Notes under the pieces: generated by a model | What the model was told of the DNA's origin: nothing | The model's input: only the letters and a program-made list of their open reading frames with translations | Databases searched by the model: none | Translations under genes and position numbers: made by a program | Part shown: piece after piece, positions 48,071 through 57,166 of the stretch | How the letters are laid out: the number at the start of each line of letters is the position of its first letter | Position numbering within the stretch: position 1 is the first letter of the stretch | Origin: Glebionis coronaria | Lineage: Eukaryota > Streptophyta > Magnoliopsida > Asterales > Asteraceae | NCBI GenBank assembly: GCA_025667525.1 | Contig: JANFOE010000583.1 | Location: forward strand, 620,001 to 684,000 | DNA: 64,000 nucleotides | Direction: 5' to 3'

Positions 48071-48100
48071 GATGAGACTGTGTATAAAAGCAGTCTCATC
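48071..48100 (-). repeat. Perfect hairpin at the start of the family D LTR
   Basis: GATGAGACTG-TGTATAAAAG-CAGTCTCATC: a 10-bp stem with 10-nt loop beginning one base inside the LTR terminus. Confidence 0.75.
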
Positions 48101-48101
48101 A

Positions 48102-48362
48102 CTCCTCCATACTAAACCATTGCCGTGCCCTCACGCAATGCTAGAATCAAGTATCGTAGCACCTACCAAGATTCATTTTTATGCACTTTTATTGAATCAT
48201 AAACTTACTACAGTACTACTACTTGCTACTACTTACGTTTTAGACATAATGTATGATTTTCATCACAAAATGGGATGTTTAGGTTCATAGAACAAGAACA
48301 CGTGAATGCTTCATTAGAAATAATTTCATCGTCCCCTATTTTCACCCAATTCCATGCCAAGC
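48102..48362 (-). mobile_element. Family D internal 3' end (purine tract and UTR)
   Basis: Read minus it runs from the element C insertion point to the LTR. The block GCATTGCGTGAGGGCACGGCAATGG, then TATGGAGGAG, corresponds to 19483-19524 of element A. It rejoins 60433 onward across element C. Confidence 0.75.
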
Positions 48363-48898
48363 TGTTGATCCCAAACTTAGATCGATTAAGCTTTGTGTAT
48401 ACGAGATTAGATCAAGTAATACACGTAGAGAAACCTTTGCTTATGAATAAAGTAACTAAGTGTTATGCGGAATTAACACTTAATCTAAAACACAAAGATG
48501 TTAAACAAACTTTCACTTGTATTAGAATGATCGAACTTGATTACAATGAAAGAGGTTTAACTTGTGAAAACTTATGAAAACTGATTATTAACTTTAACCT
48601 AAAAGATCTTCTTTTATAGATTAAGAAGTCTTGTACAATAAGCTACGAATCAACTATTCTAGGTAAAGATAATAATAGAAAATACAATGTCGAGCTTATC
48701 TTTACCATACACAAATAAAGAAACAAATAAACAAAAAGATTCGTATGAAGATATATTCCATCAGTGTCAATCTTCAAGGCTGTCATCGTTGACTTCTTCT
48801 GTGTCAACGCTTGGCTGTCAGCGTCCAATGTCTTCTTATCAGCGTTGACATTCTTCTTATTAGCGTCTAGTGAACTGACCCATAATTTATTCCCAACA
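48363..48898 (-). repeat. Element C 3' LTR
   Basis: 536 bp, TGTTGATCCC...CCCAACA. Two of its three differences from the 5' LTR fall inside TCAGCG motif copies (48783, 48860). Confidence 0.95.
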
Positions 48899-48910
48899 AT
48901 CCTCCCCTAA
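48899..48910 (-). other. Element C polypurine tract
   Basis: Read minus: TTAGGGGAGGAT abutting the 3' LTR. Confidence 0.85.
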
Positions 48911-48958
48911 ACTTGATATCTATTCCAATGATCAAGTTTCTGAATAAAAACTTAAGAC

Positions 48959-50938
48959 TTAGGAGGAATCTTGCAAAAACTTCTTATGTTGGTGATAAAC
49001 ATATCTAATCAAGTCCTTGGCCACGTCACTAGTATAATCAATCTCCAAGGGTGTCTCCATCATCTTCTCCAACACTTCTTTGGACAAGAAATAGTCAGCA
49101 TCCACAAGTAGATACTCTGAAAACTTTGTAGAGCTCAAATGAAACACACCACAAGTAGAATAAAGCCTCCAATGAAGATTACTGAGATCATCTTCAAGAT
49201 CCTTCCATATGGCAGGATCTGCTTCCTTTGGACCACACAAAGTCAAAAATGTGTTCCATAGTCTTATTCCATTTGCTGAAGTAGGTGCTTCAGCTGTATA
49301 CTTGGCCTCTATTAATCTCCATAGATGCACCAAGTCTTCTCTGTCTATGCTTGCAAAGATAGAAATAACTGAAGTGAAAGTATGTACCTCCTTTCCAAAT
49401 CTGCCAATCTTCCAAAATCCACACTCATCTTCATCAAAACTGATGATTGGATTTCTGTCATCTAGAGGTACTACATTAACCAAATCTGAAGCTTCCAATG
49501 GAGAAAGCTTGAGATGCTTCCTTATGACACCTTCAGTTGGAAAATACACATCCATATCTTTGGGAAATTGGAGAGGATCTCCTTTCTTCACTGGTCTTTG
49601 AGCAATCCTCATTTCCTTTTGAATCTGCATTTCCTCAACAAGCTCTTGTTTCCTTTCTTCTGAAAGAAACTGGTAGACATTATTTTCTTGCACATTCCTC
49701 CAAATAGGATGTGCCCTATACTCTAACTCCTCAAAAGATAAAGCCAGCAGCTTCTTGTATGTCCATCTAGGTTGATGGCATCTAAGCAACTTGTAATACA
49801 ACTGCCTTCTATCTCTTTTGAGCCAGGTCTTGACCTCTTGTGCATTAAACCTCAAAATCACCTTTATATCCTCTTGTACCCTGAGAAGAACTTCCAACCC
49901 CCAAATTTGATCTGACAAACTCATCCCTGGGTTGTCCATAACCTTGTCTTCCCAAGCATGGTACATTCTGGTGATTTCTGGTAGGTCCCAATCAATCTGA
50001 TTCTTCAAATCATTCAATCTTTCCTTTGCTAGCTCATCCCCATATTCAAGTCTTTCTGGATCTTCAATAATTTGAACACTTGAATCTGAGCTATCTCCTT
50101 CTTTATCATCACCACTCTCTTCCTCACTCTCAGAAGTAGCAACAAATGGTGATCTACCACTCCTCTTCAAATCTCTTTCCAAAAGTTGTGCAGCCAACTG
50201 TTCATCAAATGCAATTTGTGCTGCATCTTTCTTTGGAACCTCTTCTTCAACCAATTTTCCTTTACCTTTGTCTTTTGGATCAATAATAGGTAAGGTAAAA
50301 GAAGAAACCTGTGTGGACACATCTTTGATGATTGTTGATGACTGGAATACATCAACACCACCTGCAACTTTGTCAGCGTTCAAGTTACCTCTATCAGCGC
50401 CACGATTACCTTTGTCAGCGCTGGATGTGTCAGCGTTCAAACCTGTATCAGCGCCCATTGTTTCTTTGAAAGATCCTTCCAAGTTCAATGGAGTTACCTT
50501 GGATGTATCAATAATTGGGTGCTTCTTCAAGTTGGTGAGTGCTTCAGCAACATGTAAAGATTCACTAAATTGTGAACTCTTCTCTGAACTCTTCTCACTG
50601 GCTGTATGAATCAGCTCATCCTCTTCATCCTCTTCATCCTCCCCTTTGGAAGATTCCTCCATTAGACTCCTGCTACTTGGATTCTCCAAAACAGTTTCCC
50701 GCTCCCTCAATACTTGGAGTTCACGGCCCTGTTTGTTGACAATTTGTACAAGGCTGACATTTTGCTTTTGCAAGCTAATGACAGCAGCCGTCAATTCAGT
50801 CAATGTCATAGGTTCCAATCTGCCCTCAGCTAGAATGGGGATTTGACCTCCCAAAATAGAATCATAGGGCGTGGATGAGGTCTTAATGATGGTGGGACTG
50901 TCTTGACCAGCATCTAAGCTTGTGTCAATAGCCCCAGC
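48959..50938 (-). pseudogene. Env-like frame, distal part (after TAG stop)
   Basis: About 660 codons open in the same frame as the upstream 365-codon ORF, directly after a TAG. The first possible listed start near 50854 is not an ATG, so this part is more likely a continuation than a separate gene. Features: a short leucine/valine heptad stretch (LTELTAAVISLQKQNVSLVQIV), Asp/Glu-rich segment EDEEDEEDELI, several NAD/SAD/GAD repeats, an acidic Ser run, then a mostly helical-looking C-terminal half. I see no convincing signal peptide or transmembrane segment. The stop is only 60 bp from the LTR. Confidence 0.75.
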
Positions 50939-52036
50939 CTAATCCATGGCACCAGCCACACTTGTGGAGGTGGTTCTCTCTGCAACAAGGCTAGGACCAC
51001 TAGAGGAGAACACTCCAGTAGTCCTTTGGCGTTTATTCAACCTAGATTGTAATGGGGTGGAAGATGAAGTAGATTGTGTGGGTGTTGGTTGGTTAAGGGG
51101 TGTTTGGGATTGTTCAGGGATGGTATCAGCGTTGGGATTGGCTGTGTCAGCGCCAACATTTTGAGTGTCAGCGTTGGGTTGGTCAATGTCCATGTGGTCT
51201 GGTGAAGGTAATGGTTCATGGATAGGCTCAAGTTGGGGTGCAGGGTCTGGTTGTGGTTGAGCAGCCTGAATTACTTCAAGCATGGCTTGGGTGAGAGGTA
51301 TGGATCTGTTTGTGGAGCTCATTTTGGCAAAAATGGTTTTCTGTTGTCTAAGGATCTCATAAAAAGTGTCATGATCCCTAGAACAATATTCTTGTAAAAC
51401 AAAGACCATTTGCAAAAATCTTGGGTAAGCCAAAGTCATTTTACTTCCCTTATTTTTACACATCCCTTCAAAAATCATTTTTGAAAAATTATACTTAAGC
51501 CCACGTGTTATACAAACCAAAGCACTTGCAATTGACCTGTTTATTTCATTAAAAGAAGTACATTTTGGACTTAAGCATTGGAGAAGGACATGTATCAAAT
51601 ATTTCCAGTCAGAGGGAAATTCCTGCTTATGATATTTATTTAAAGTGACATTAGCAGGAATAGGATAACCCAATTCCCTAAGACCTTGTTCTATTGTTGC
51701 AATGGCAAGAGTAGTCACACCATCAGCGTCATCAAGACGCAAAGCTTGGCGAACCAAGGCTTCAGTGACCACCCATGTTCTTCCATGAACAGTAGAGGTT
51801 AATGTGGTCACTCCATTAGCTGTTGTGGAACTAGCATTATTCCAAAACTGTCTAATGTGTGCGACAGGGACTAATGGTGTATGAGAAAGTGCATACCTTA
51901 ATGAGGATGCATTTAAAAATGCCACCATTTGTGAATACTGAGGGAACAAATCATTATCAGCAGTCAAGTAAGCTACCATATTATGTTGGCTCTTGAACTC
52001 CAATGTTAAATTCTTTGAGTTGAACTTTGGTGCCAT
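50939..52036 (-). CDS. Env-like frame, proximal part (365 codons)
   Basis: ATG at 52036 (MAPKFNSKNLTLEFKSQHN). It contains YPRFLQMVF and HTPLVPVAHIRQFWNNAS, a block I recall in the ORF that follows pol in Asteraceae Sireviruses and is often mis-annotated as an enzyme. A Pro/Gln-rich tail holds NADT repeats. It ends at TAG 50939-50941 after MD; the frame continues open beyond. No transmembrane helix is evident, so 'env-like' refers to position only. Confidence 0.75.
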   Translation of the reverse strand: MAPKFNSKNLTLEFKSQHNMVAYLTADNDLFPQYSQMVAFLNASSLRYALSHTPLVPVAHIRQFWNNASSTTANGVTTLTSTVHGRTWVVTEALVRQALRLDDADGVTTLAIATIEQGLRELGYPIPANVTLNKYHKQEFPSDWKYLIHVLLQCLSPKCTSFNEINRSIASALVCITRGLKYNFSKMIFEGMCKNKGSKMTLAYPRFLQMVFVLQEYCSRDHDTFYEILRQQKTIFAKMSSTNRSIPLTQAMLEVIQAAQPQPDPAPQLEPIHEPLPSPDHMDIDQPNADTQNVGADTANPNADTIPEQSQTPLNQPTPTQSTSSSTPLQSRLNKRQRTTGVFSSSGPSLVAERTTSTSVAGAMD

Positions 52037-53288
52037 GTTGAAAGCTGTTTAGGTTAGGTGATATGGGAAAAATCTAGGAGAAAAATGTTAGACAAGAAAA
52101 TATGAATACCCAGAATAAAAAGATTAGCCAAATTTATAGGAGAGATGCATGATTTTGATTGGTCAAAAATGAGGCAGTTATATTCAAAGAGGAATGATGA
52201 AAATATTGAATCAAATATAACTTATCTCATGCATTAATTAAAAGTAACAACTCCCCAAAATTACGGCCAAAGATTAGTCAAAAAATAACAACTGGGTAGG
52301 GCCCACTAGGTGTCAACGGTCAAAAATAGCCCATCAGCGCCCAACGGCTATATTTTCTTGTCAGCGTTTGCCTAAAGCCTTGTCAGCGTCACGATTGGAC
52401 GTAACAGCGTTTGGAGAAAAACTTGTCAGCGTCTAAAAATAAAAAAATTTGAAAAGAAAAAGACCTTAACAAAGTAATTTATCCTAAGGAAAATATCTTA
52501 CAAGTTGATAATAATTACTGGGCGGCAAGCACTGTCCATTTATGCACACTTGCTTAAGCAAGATAGACACAAATGTCCTCTAGTGTCCCTTGCTAACCAA
52601 AATACTTACCAACAAAGTTATTTCATAAAATTCTTTGTAACTCCCAGGTAAACCCATAACAAAACTATTCCCAAGTCTCCCATCAGACCATAACCAATTC
52701 TAGGCCAAAAATGTCTTGGCAGCATGCATAGTTTATCAACTTTGCATGCTACAGTGCCTCATGGTTTAGTAAAACTAACCCATACTCACCTGTGGACACA
52801 ATCTAGAATTGTGATGAGAGTATTATAAGAATACCCAAGAGTCCTAAAGGTTCCTTAAACCTCCCCTCAAACTATGATACATGAGTTTCTCAAAATATAT
52901 ATGAACATTAAAAATTTATGTCAAGATAGGAATATAAATATTCCAACCATCATCCATGAACAAAAACATGTCCAAATAGCTCTTCAAAGATCCATAAGCA
53001 ACTCTGTATCCAATGGCATAAAGCTACCACCACCTACACATTTAGATTGAAAACCACAAAACTAACATTTGTTGCTGACAGCGTCCCGACAACACGTATC
53101 AGCGTTGAAGGAACTCTTGTCAGCGTTAGACAATAATATCTCTAACAACGGCAAAATAACACTTGACAGCGTTACATTTACCTTTGTCAATGTTAGAAAA
53201 ATAAAGTGGAAAAATCTAAATCATCACAAAGACCAATAACCATGCATTATCCTGTACATACTTTTACAAAAAGGTTCCAAAACACATA
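52037..53288 (-). other. Spacer between pol and env-like frame, element C
   Basis: AT-rich, no ORF. It holds six exact TCAGCG motifs plus variants, in clusters near 52330-52430 and 53075-53170. The part just upstream of 52036 would be the leader of any separate env-like message. Confidence 0.65.
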
Positions 53289-56200
53289 TTAAGTGAGATT
53301 AACCATTCCAATATTTGTTACCAAATATTGAAATCTTCCAGCATCAAAAGGTTTAGTTAATAAATCAGCCACATTATCTTCTGTAGCTACCCTATCTGGT
53401 TGTATTAAACCTTTCTCAAAGCAATCTCTTATAAAATGATGTCTAATTTCTATGTGTTTGGTTTTAGAATGATGTACAGGATTTTTAATAATGCATAAAG
53501 TACTGTTATTGTCTACAAAAATCTTGGTATGCATGAAATTATACCCATAATCCAACAGCTGGTTCTGAATCCATAAGACTTGTCCACAACATGCAGCTGC
53601 AGCTACATATTCTGCTTCAGTTGTAGAGTTTGCCACCACTGTTTGTTTCTTGCATTGCCAAGATATCAATCTACTCCCAAGAAATTGGCATCCACCAGTT
53701 GTGGATTTCCTATCAAACTTGTCACCACCATAGTCACTGTCTGAATATGCAATAAGCTCCAATGGAGAATCTTTTGGGTACCATAAACCAAGATCTGGAT
53801 AACATCTTAGGTACCTAAAAATTCTTTTCACAGCAAAAAGGTGACATTCTTTGGGAGTCACTTGATGGCGTGCACAAGCACACACATCAAACATGATGTC
53901 AGGTCTTGAGGCTGTAAGATACATCAATGACCCAATCATTGATCTATAGTGCCTAACATCAACATCCTTTCCAGCTCCAATTTTTCCCCAAGGGTGTTCC
54001 CTATCCATAGGAGTGGAAGCATCCTTTTCATGTGGAGAAAAACCATATTTCTTCAAGATTTCAGCTACATACTTGTCTTGGGAGATGAAGATACCATCTT
54101 CTTTCTGCTGAACTTGTAAGCCTAGAAAGAAGTTCATCTCACCCATTGCACTCATCTTGAACTTATCTGTCATAAGCTTGGAAAAGTCTTCACTCATCTT
54201 TGGATTTGTAGATCCAAAAATGATATCATCAACATAGACCTGGACAAGTAAGACATCCTTACCTTTCTTTTTTGTGAACAATGTCTGATCTATGGTGCCC
54301 CTTTTAAAACCATTTTCCACCAAGTAGGTGGACAATGTACCATACCATGCTCTTGGGGCCTGATAAAGTCCATACATTGCTTTCTTCACTCTATAAACCT
54401 TGTCTGGATTTTCAGGATCTTCAAAACCAGGAGGTTGCATAACGTATACCTCCTCAACAATTGTTCCATAAAGGAAAGCACTCTTCACATTCATTTGGTA
54501 AACAGTAAAGTTCATACAAGAGGCATAAGCTAGAAAAATTCTTATAGCTTCAATTCTTGCAACTGGAGCAAAAACTTCTTCATAATCTATACCTTCCTCT
54601 TGTGTATATCCCTGAGCTACCAAACGTGCCTTGTTTCTGACCACAATACCTCTTTCATCTTTCTTGTTCCTTAGAACCCATCTTGTCCCAATTGGTCTCA
54701 CATATCTAGGACAATCAACCAGCTCCCAAACATCCTGTATAGCAAATTGGTGAAGCTCATCCTGCATTGCTTCCACCCAACTAGGTTCTTTGAGAGCATC
54801 AAAAATCTTCTTGGGTTCTTCTTGTGACAGAAAACATGCAAACAAACATGCTTGTACAAGAGGGGTATCAACCTTCTTATGTATATTGGCAATAAATCCA
54901 CCAAGATTTTGATGGGATCTTCTTGTCTGAACTGGAGCCATAACATCACCAATGATCTGAGATGAGGGGTGATCCTTTGCCGTGGAAGTGAGAACTCCTC
55001 CTTCAAAAAGTCTGGTGTCCTCAACTTCACGCTCCATGTTGCCAATATCTTCTTCATCAGACTCTCTTTGATCAACAGAAATCTCTTCATGGACATTGGA
55101 AGGTCCACCTTGTTCAAAATGAGAAGAGAAAAGATGTGCAAAGGTGTTGTCAAAGTCTGAACCTTGTTTGTCAGCGCTTGGGCTAACAACGCTTGAACTG
55201 TTGGTGTCAGCGTCTGATCCATCAGCGTCTGAATTGCTCTTGTCAGCGCTTGATTTCCCTTTGTCAGCGCCTGAAGAACCATGCATGTTTGTATTTGGTG
55301 GTATTTGGAAACCACCATTATCTTTTCTAGCAGCAGCAGCAGCAGCATAATACTCATCTGTCCATATAGGAAGTGTAACATATTCTTGTGTGGGAGATGA
55401 CTCAACTGATGGTGGTCCATCCTTCTTAGCAACCTGTATACCTGAAACATTACCAATTCTCTTTTCCAAAACACTTGAAGTTACCTTCACAATGTCTGGA
55501 TCAGTAACAGGCATATAATTTAAAGCTCTAGATAAAGGTTCCAAGTCAAACAACCAATTTGGACCACTTTCAGGATCACTAGGTTTACTCTCTAAAAACC
55601 TAACATGTACTTTTTCAAGTATACGTTTTTCCTTTTTAATGTAAACCCTATATCCTTTGCTCTGCACTGAATAACCCATGAAATAGCCTTCATCACCTTT
55701 TGAATCAAATTTACCTAGGGCATCACTAGTTTCTAAAACAACTACATGACAACCAAAAGGCTTGAGAAAGCCAATATTTGGCTTCCTTCCCCAAAGTAAC
55801 TCATAAGGTGTCTTATTATGTATTTTGTTGACCAATGCCCTATTTTGAACATAACAAGCTGTGTTAACAGCTTCAGCCCAAAAGGCTATAGGAAAGTGGG
55901 CATCAGCCAACATAGTTCTAGCTGCTTCAATAAGGGTTCTATTCTTCCTTTCAGCAACCCCATTTTGCTGTGGGGTTCTAGCTATGCTAAACTGCCTAGT
56001 AATCCCTTTCTTGGCACAAAAATCATCTAACAACTGATTTCTAAACTCACCCCCATTGTCACTTCTAATAATTTTGACCTCATTACCATTCTTCTTTTCA
56101 ATCTGGGTAATGAAATTAATCAGACTTTGGGCAGTTTCACTTTTCTTGGCTAAAAAGAAAGTCCATGTAAACCTGGAAAAATCATCAGTGATAACAAAAC

Positions 56201-56933
56201 AATATGATTTACCCTTCAAACTTTCTATATTAGTTGGACCAAAGAGGTCCATATGCAATAAGTGAAGTGGTTTAGAACTCGAATGCACCTGTTTAGACCT
56301 GAATGAGACCTTGTGCTGCTTGCCCTTAAGACATGCAACACAAGAGTGGTCATTATGGAAAGCCTTTTCAGGCAAACCATCAACTAAACCAAGCCTCACA
56401 AGTCTATTGATATTTTTAAAGTTTATGTGCCCTAATCTCCTGTGCCAAAGATTACTTTCATCTACTGAGGCTTTAGCATAAAAACATGACATCATTTTAT
56501 TATTTATCTTAATTCCATTAAGATTCACATTATATATGTCTTTATGCCTTGGTGTTCTAAATTCTATGTATTTTTCCTCAGGGAGCTTGTAATCTTTACT
56601 TAACACCAAGCACTCAGTATCTGTGAAAAGAACCTTATTTTTGTTATCACACACTTGTGATACACTAAACAAATTATAATCCAGTTCTTTTACCAGGAAG
56701 ACATTCTCAAACCGTTGATTGTTGGTGACAAGGGTTCCTTTTCCAGTGATGGTGCCATAGCCCCCTCCAAAGTATACCTTATCACCATCTTGAATAGGAG
56801 TAAAGTTTGTCAGATAGTCTTCCTTTCCTGTCATGTGCCTTGAGCATCCACTATCCCAATATCCATAATCATTGATCTTCTTCTGAATGCCCTGCACATA
56901 AAGAAAACACATTAGTTTTCTTTGGGAACCCAA
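53289..56933 (-). CDS. pol: Copia pol: protease, integrase, RT, RNase H (1214 codons open)
   Basis: Uninterrupted frame. Protease [11 protein letters not shown] (residues ~27-37). GAG-pre-integrase [11 protein letters not shown] with CVAC. Integrase core with Asp in HMDLFGP, Asp in RSDNGGEF, Glu in GVAERKNR. A variable acidic region rich in SAD/DAD. RT with [13 protein letters not shown] and an intact YVDDIIFGS loop. RNase H with YSDSDYGG and TEAEYVAA, ending [12 protein letters not shown] motif A reads [11 protein letters not shown] at codon 815 (54489-54491) where QMDVK is the family norm, so a catalytic Asp appears to be Asn. The frame has no ATG at its left edge (56931-56933 is TTG read minus), so expression would come from gag by frameshift. 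Confidence 0.93.
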   Translation of the reverse strand: MGSQRKLMCFLYVQGIQKKINDYGYWDSGCSRHMTGKEDYLTNFTPIQDGDKVYFGGGYGTITGKGTLVTNNQRFENVFLVKELDYNLFSVSQVCDNKNKVLFTDTECLVLSKDYKLPEEKYIEFRTPRHKDIYNVNLNGIKINNKMMSCFYAKASVDESNLWHRRLGHINFKNINRLVRLGLVDGLPEKAFHNDHSCVACLKGKQHKVSFRSKQVHSSSKPLHLLHMDLFGPTNIESLKGKSYCFVITDDFSRFTWTFFLAKKSETAQSLINFITQIEKKNGNEVKIIRSDNGGEFRNQLLDDFCAKKGITRQFSIARTPQQNGVAERKNRTLIEAARTMLADAHFPIAFWAEAVNTACYVQNRALVNKIHNKTPYELLWGRKPNIGFLKPFGCHVVVLETSDALGKFDSKGDEGYFMGYSVQSKGYRVYIKKEKRILEKVHVRFLESKPSDPESGPNWLFDLEPLSRALNYMPVTDPDIVKVTSSVLEKRIGNVSGIQVAKKDGPPSVESSPTQEYVTLPIWTDEYYAAAAAARKDNGGFQIPPNTNMHGSSGADKGKSSADKSNSDADGSDADTNSSSVVSPSADKQGSDFDNTFAHLFSSHFEQGGPSNVHEEISVDQRESDEEDIGNMEREVEDTRLFEGGVLTSTAKDHPSSQIIGDVMAPVQTRRSHQNLGGFIANIHKKVDTPLVQACLFACFLSQEEPKKIFDALKEPSWVEAMQDELHQFAIQDVWELVDCPRYVRPIGTRWVLRNKKDERGIVVRNKARLVAQGYTQEEGIDYEEVFAPVARIEAIRIFLAYASCMNFTVYQMNVKSAFLYGTIVEEVYVMQPPGFEDPENPDKVYRVKKAMYGLYQAPRAWYGTLSTYLVENGFKRGTIDQTLFTKKKGKDVLLVQVYVDDIIFGSTNPKMSEDFSKLMTDKFKMSAMGEMNFFLGLQVQQKEDGIFISQDKYVAEILKKYGFSPHEKDASTPMDREHPWGKIGAGKDVDVRHYRSMIGSLMYLTASRPDIMFDVCACARHQVTPKECHLFAVKRIFRYLRCYPDLGLWYPKDSPLELIAYSDSDYGGDKFDRKSTTGGCQFLGSRLISWQCKKQTVVANSTTEAEYVAAAACCGQVLWIQNQLLDYGYNFMHTKIFVDNNSTLCIIKNPVHHSKTKHIEIRHHFIRDCFEKGLIQPDRVATEDNVADLLTKPFDAGRFQYLVTNIGMVNLT

Positions 56934-57166
56934 GCCTTGGAAGACTTGGATTCATCTGGTTGTTCAACAAGAACAGACTTGGTTCTCATAACAACCCCAT
57001 TTTCATCCCTTCTTGAATGAAATTCCCAATCAACCCCAATTGGTGTTGACATGGCTTTTGAAATATAATGAAACCTGTTGCATGTCATAGAAACACCAGT
57101 AGAATTAGAGTTTTGGTCTTGTTTTGGTCTCCATGTTAAGCTAGTAGAAGCTTTAGACCTATTTCC
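56934..57166 (-). other. Gag-pol junction of element C
   Basis: After the gag TAG (57167-57169) the gag frame stays open for about 75 codons, ending at a TAA near 56920 that overlaps the pol frame. Pol reads +1 relative to gag. Two barriers, a stop and a frame change, therefore separate the proteins. The overlap contains CCCAAAGAAAAC, a run that could slip, but no defined signal can be proven. Confidence 0.6.

Larger units (their letters stand above)
39991..48101 (-). mobile_element. Family D long LTR, split by element H
   Basis: Read minus it begins TGATGAGACTGC at 48101 and ends ACTATCA at 39991. Without element H and one target duplication copy it is about 4.0 kb, a size seen in Tat/Ogre-type gypsy LTRs. 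A purine tract (ATGGAGGAG) precedes its start and a tRNA-Asp-type primer site follows its end. One LTR is thus bordered by both the 3' end of one internal region and the 5' end of another. ORFs in it (for example 46847-47167) are incidental. Confidence 0.7.

Noticed and set aside
48275..48577. 100-codon plus ORF, repeated at 59896-60111
   Set aside because: It lies inside the element C LTR on the non-transcribed strand and is repeated only because the LTR is.
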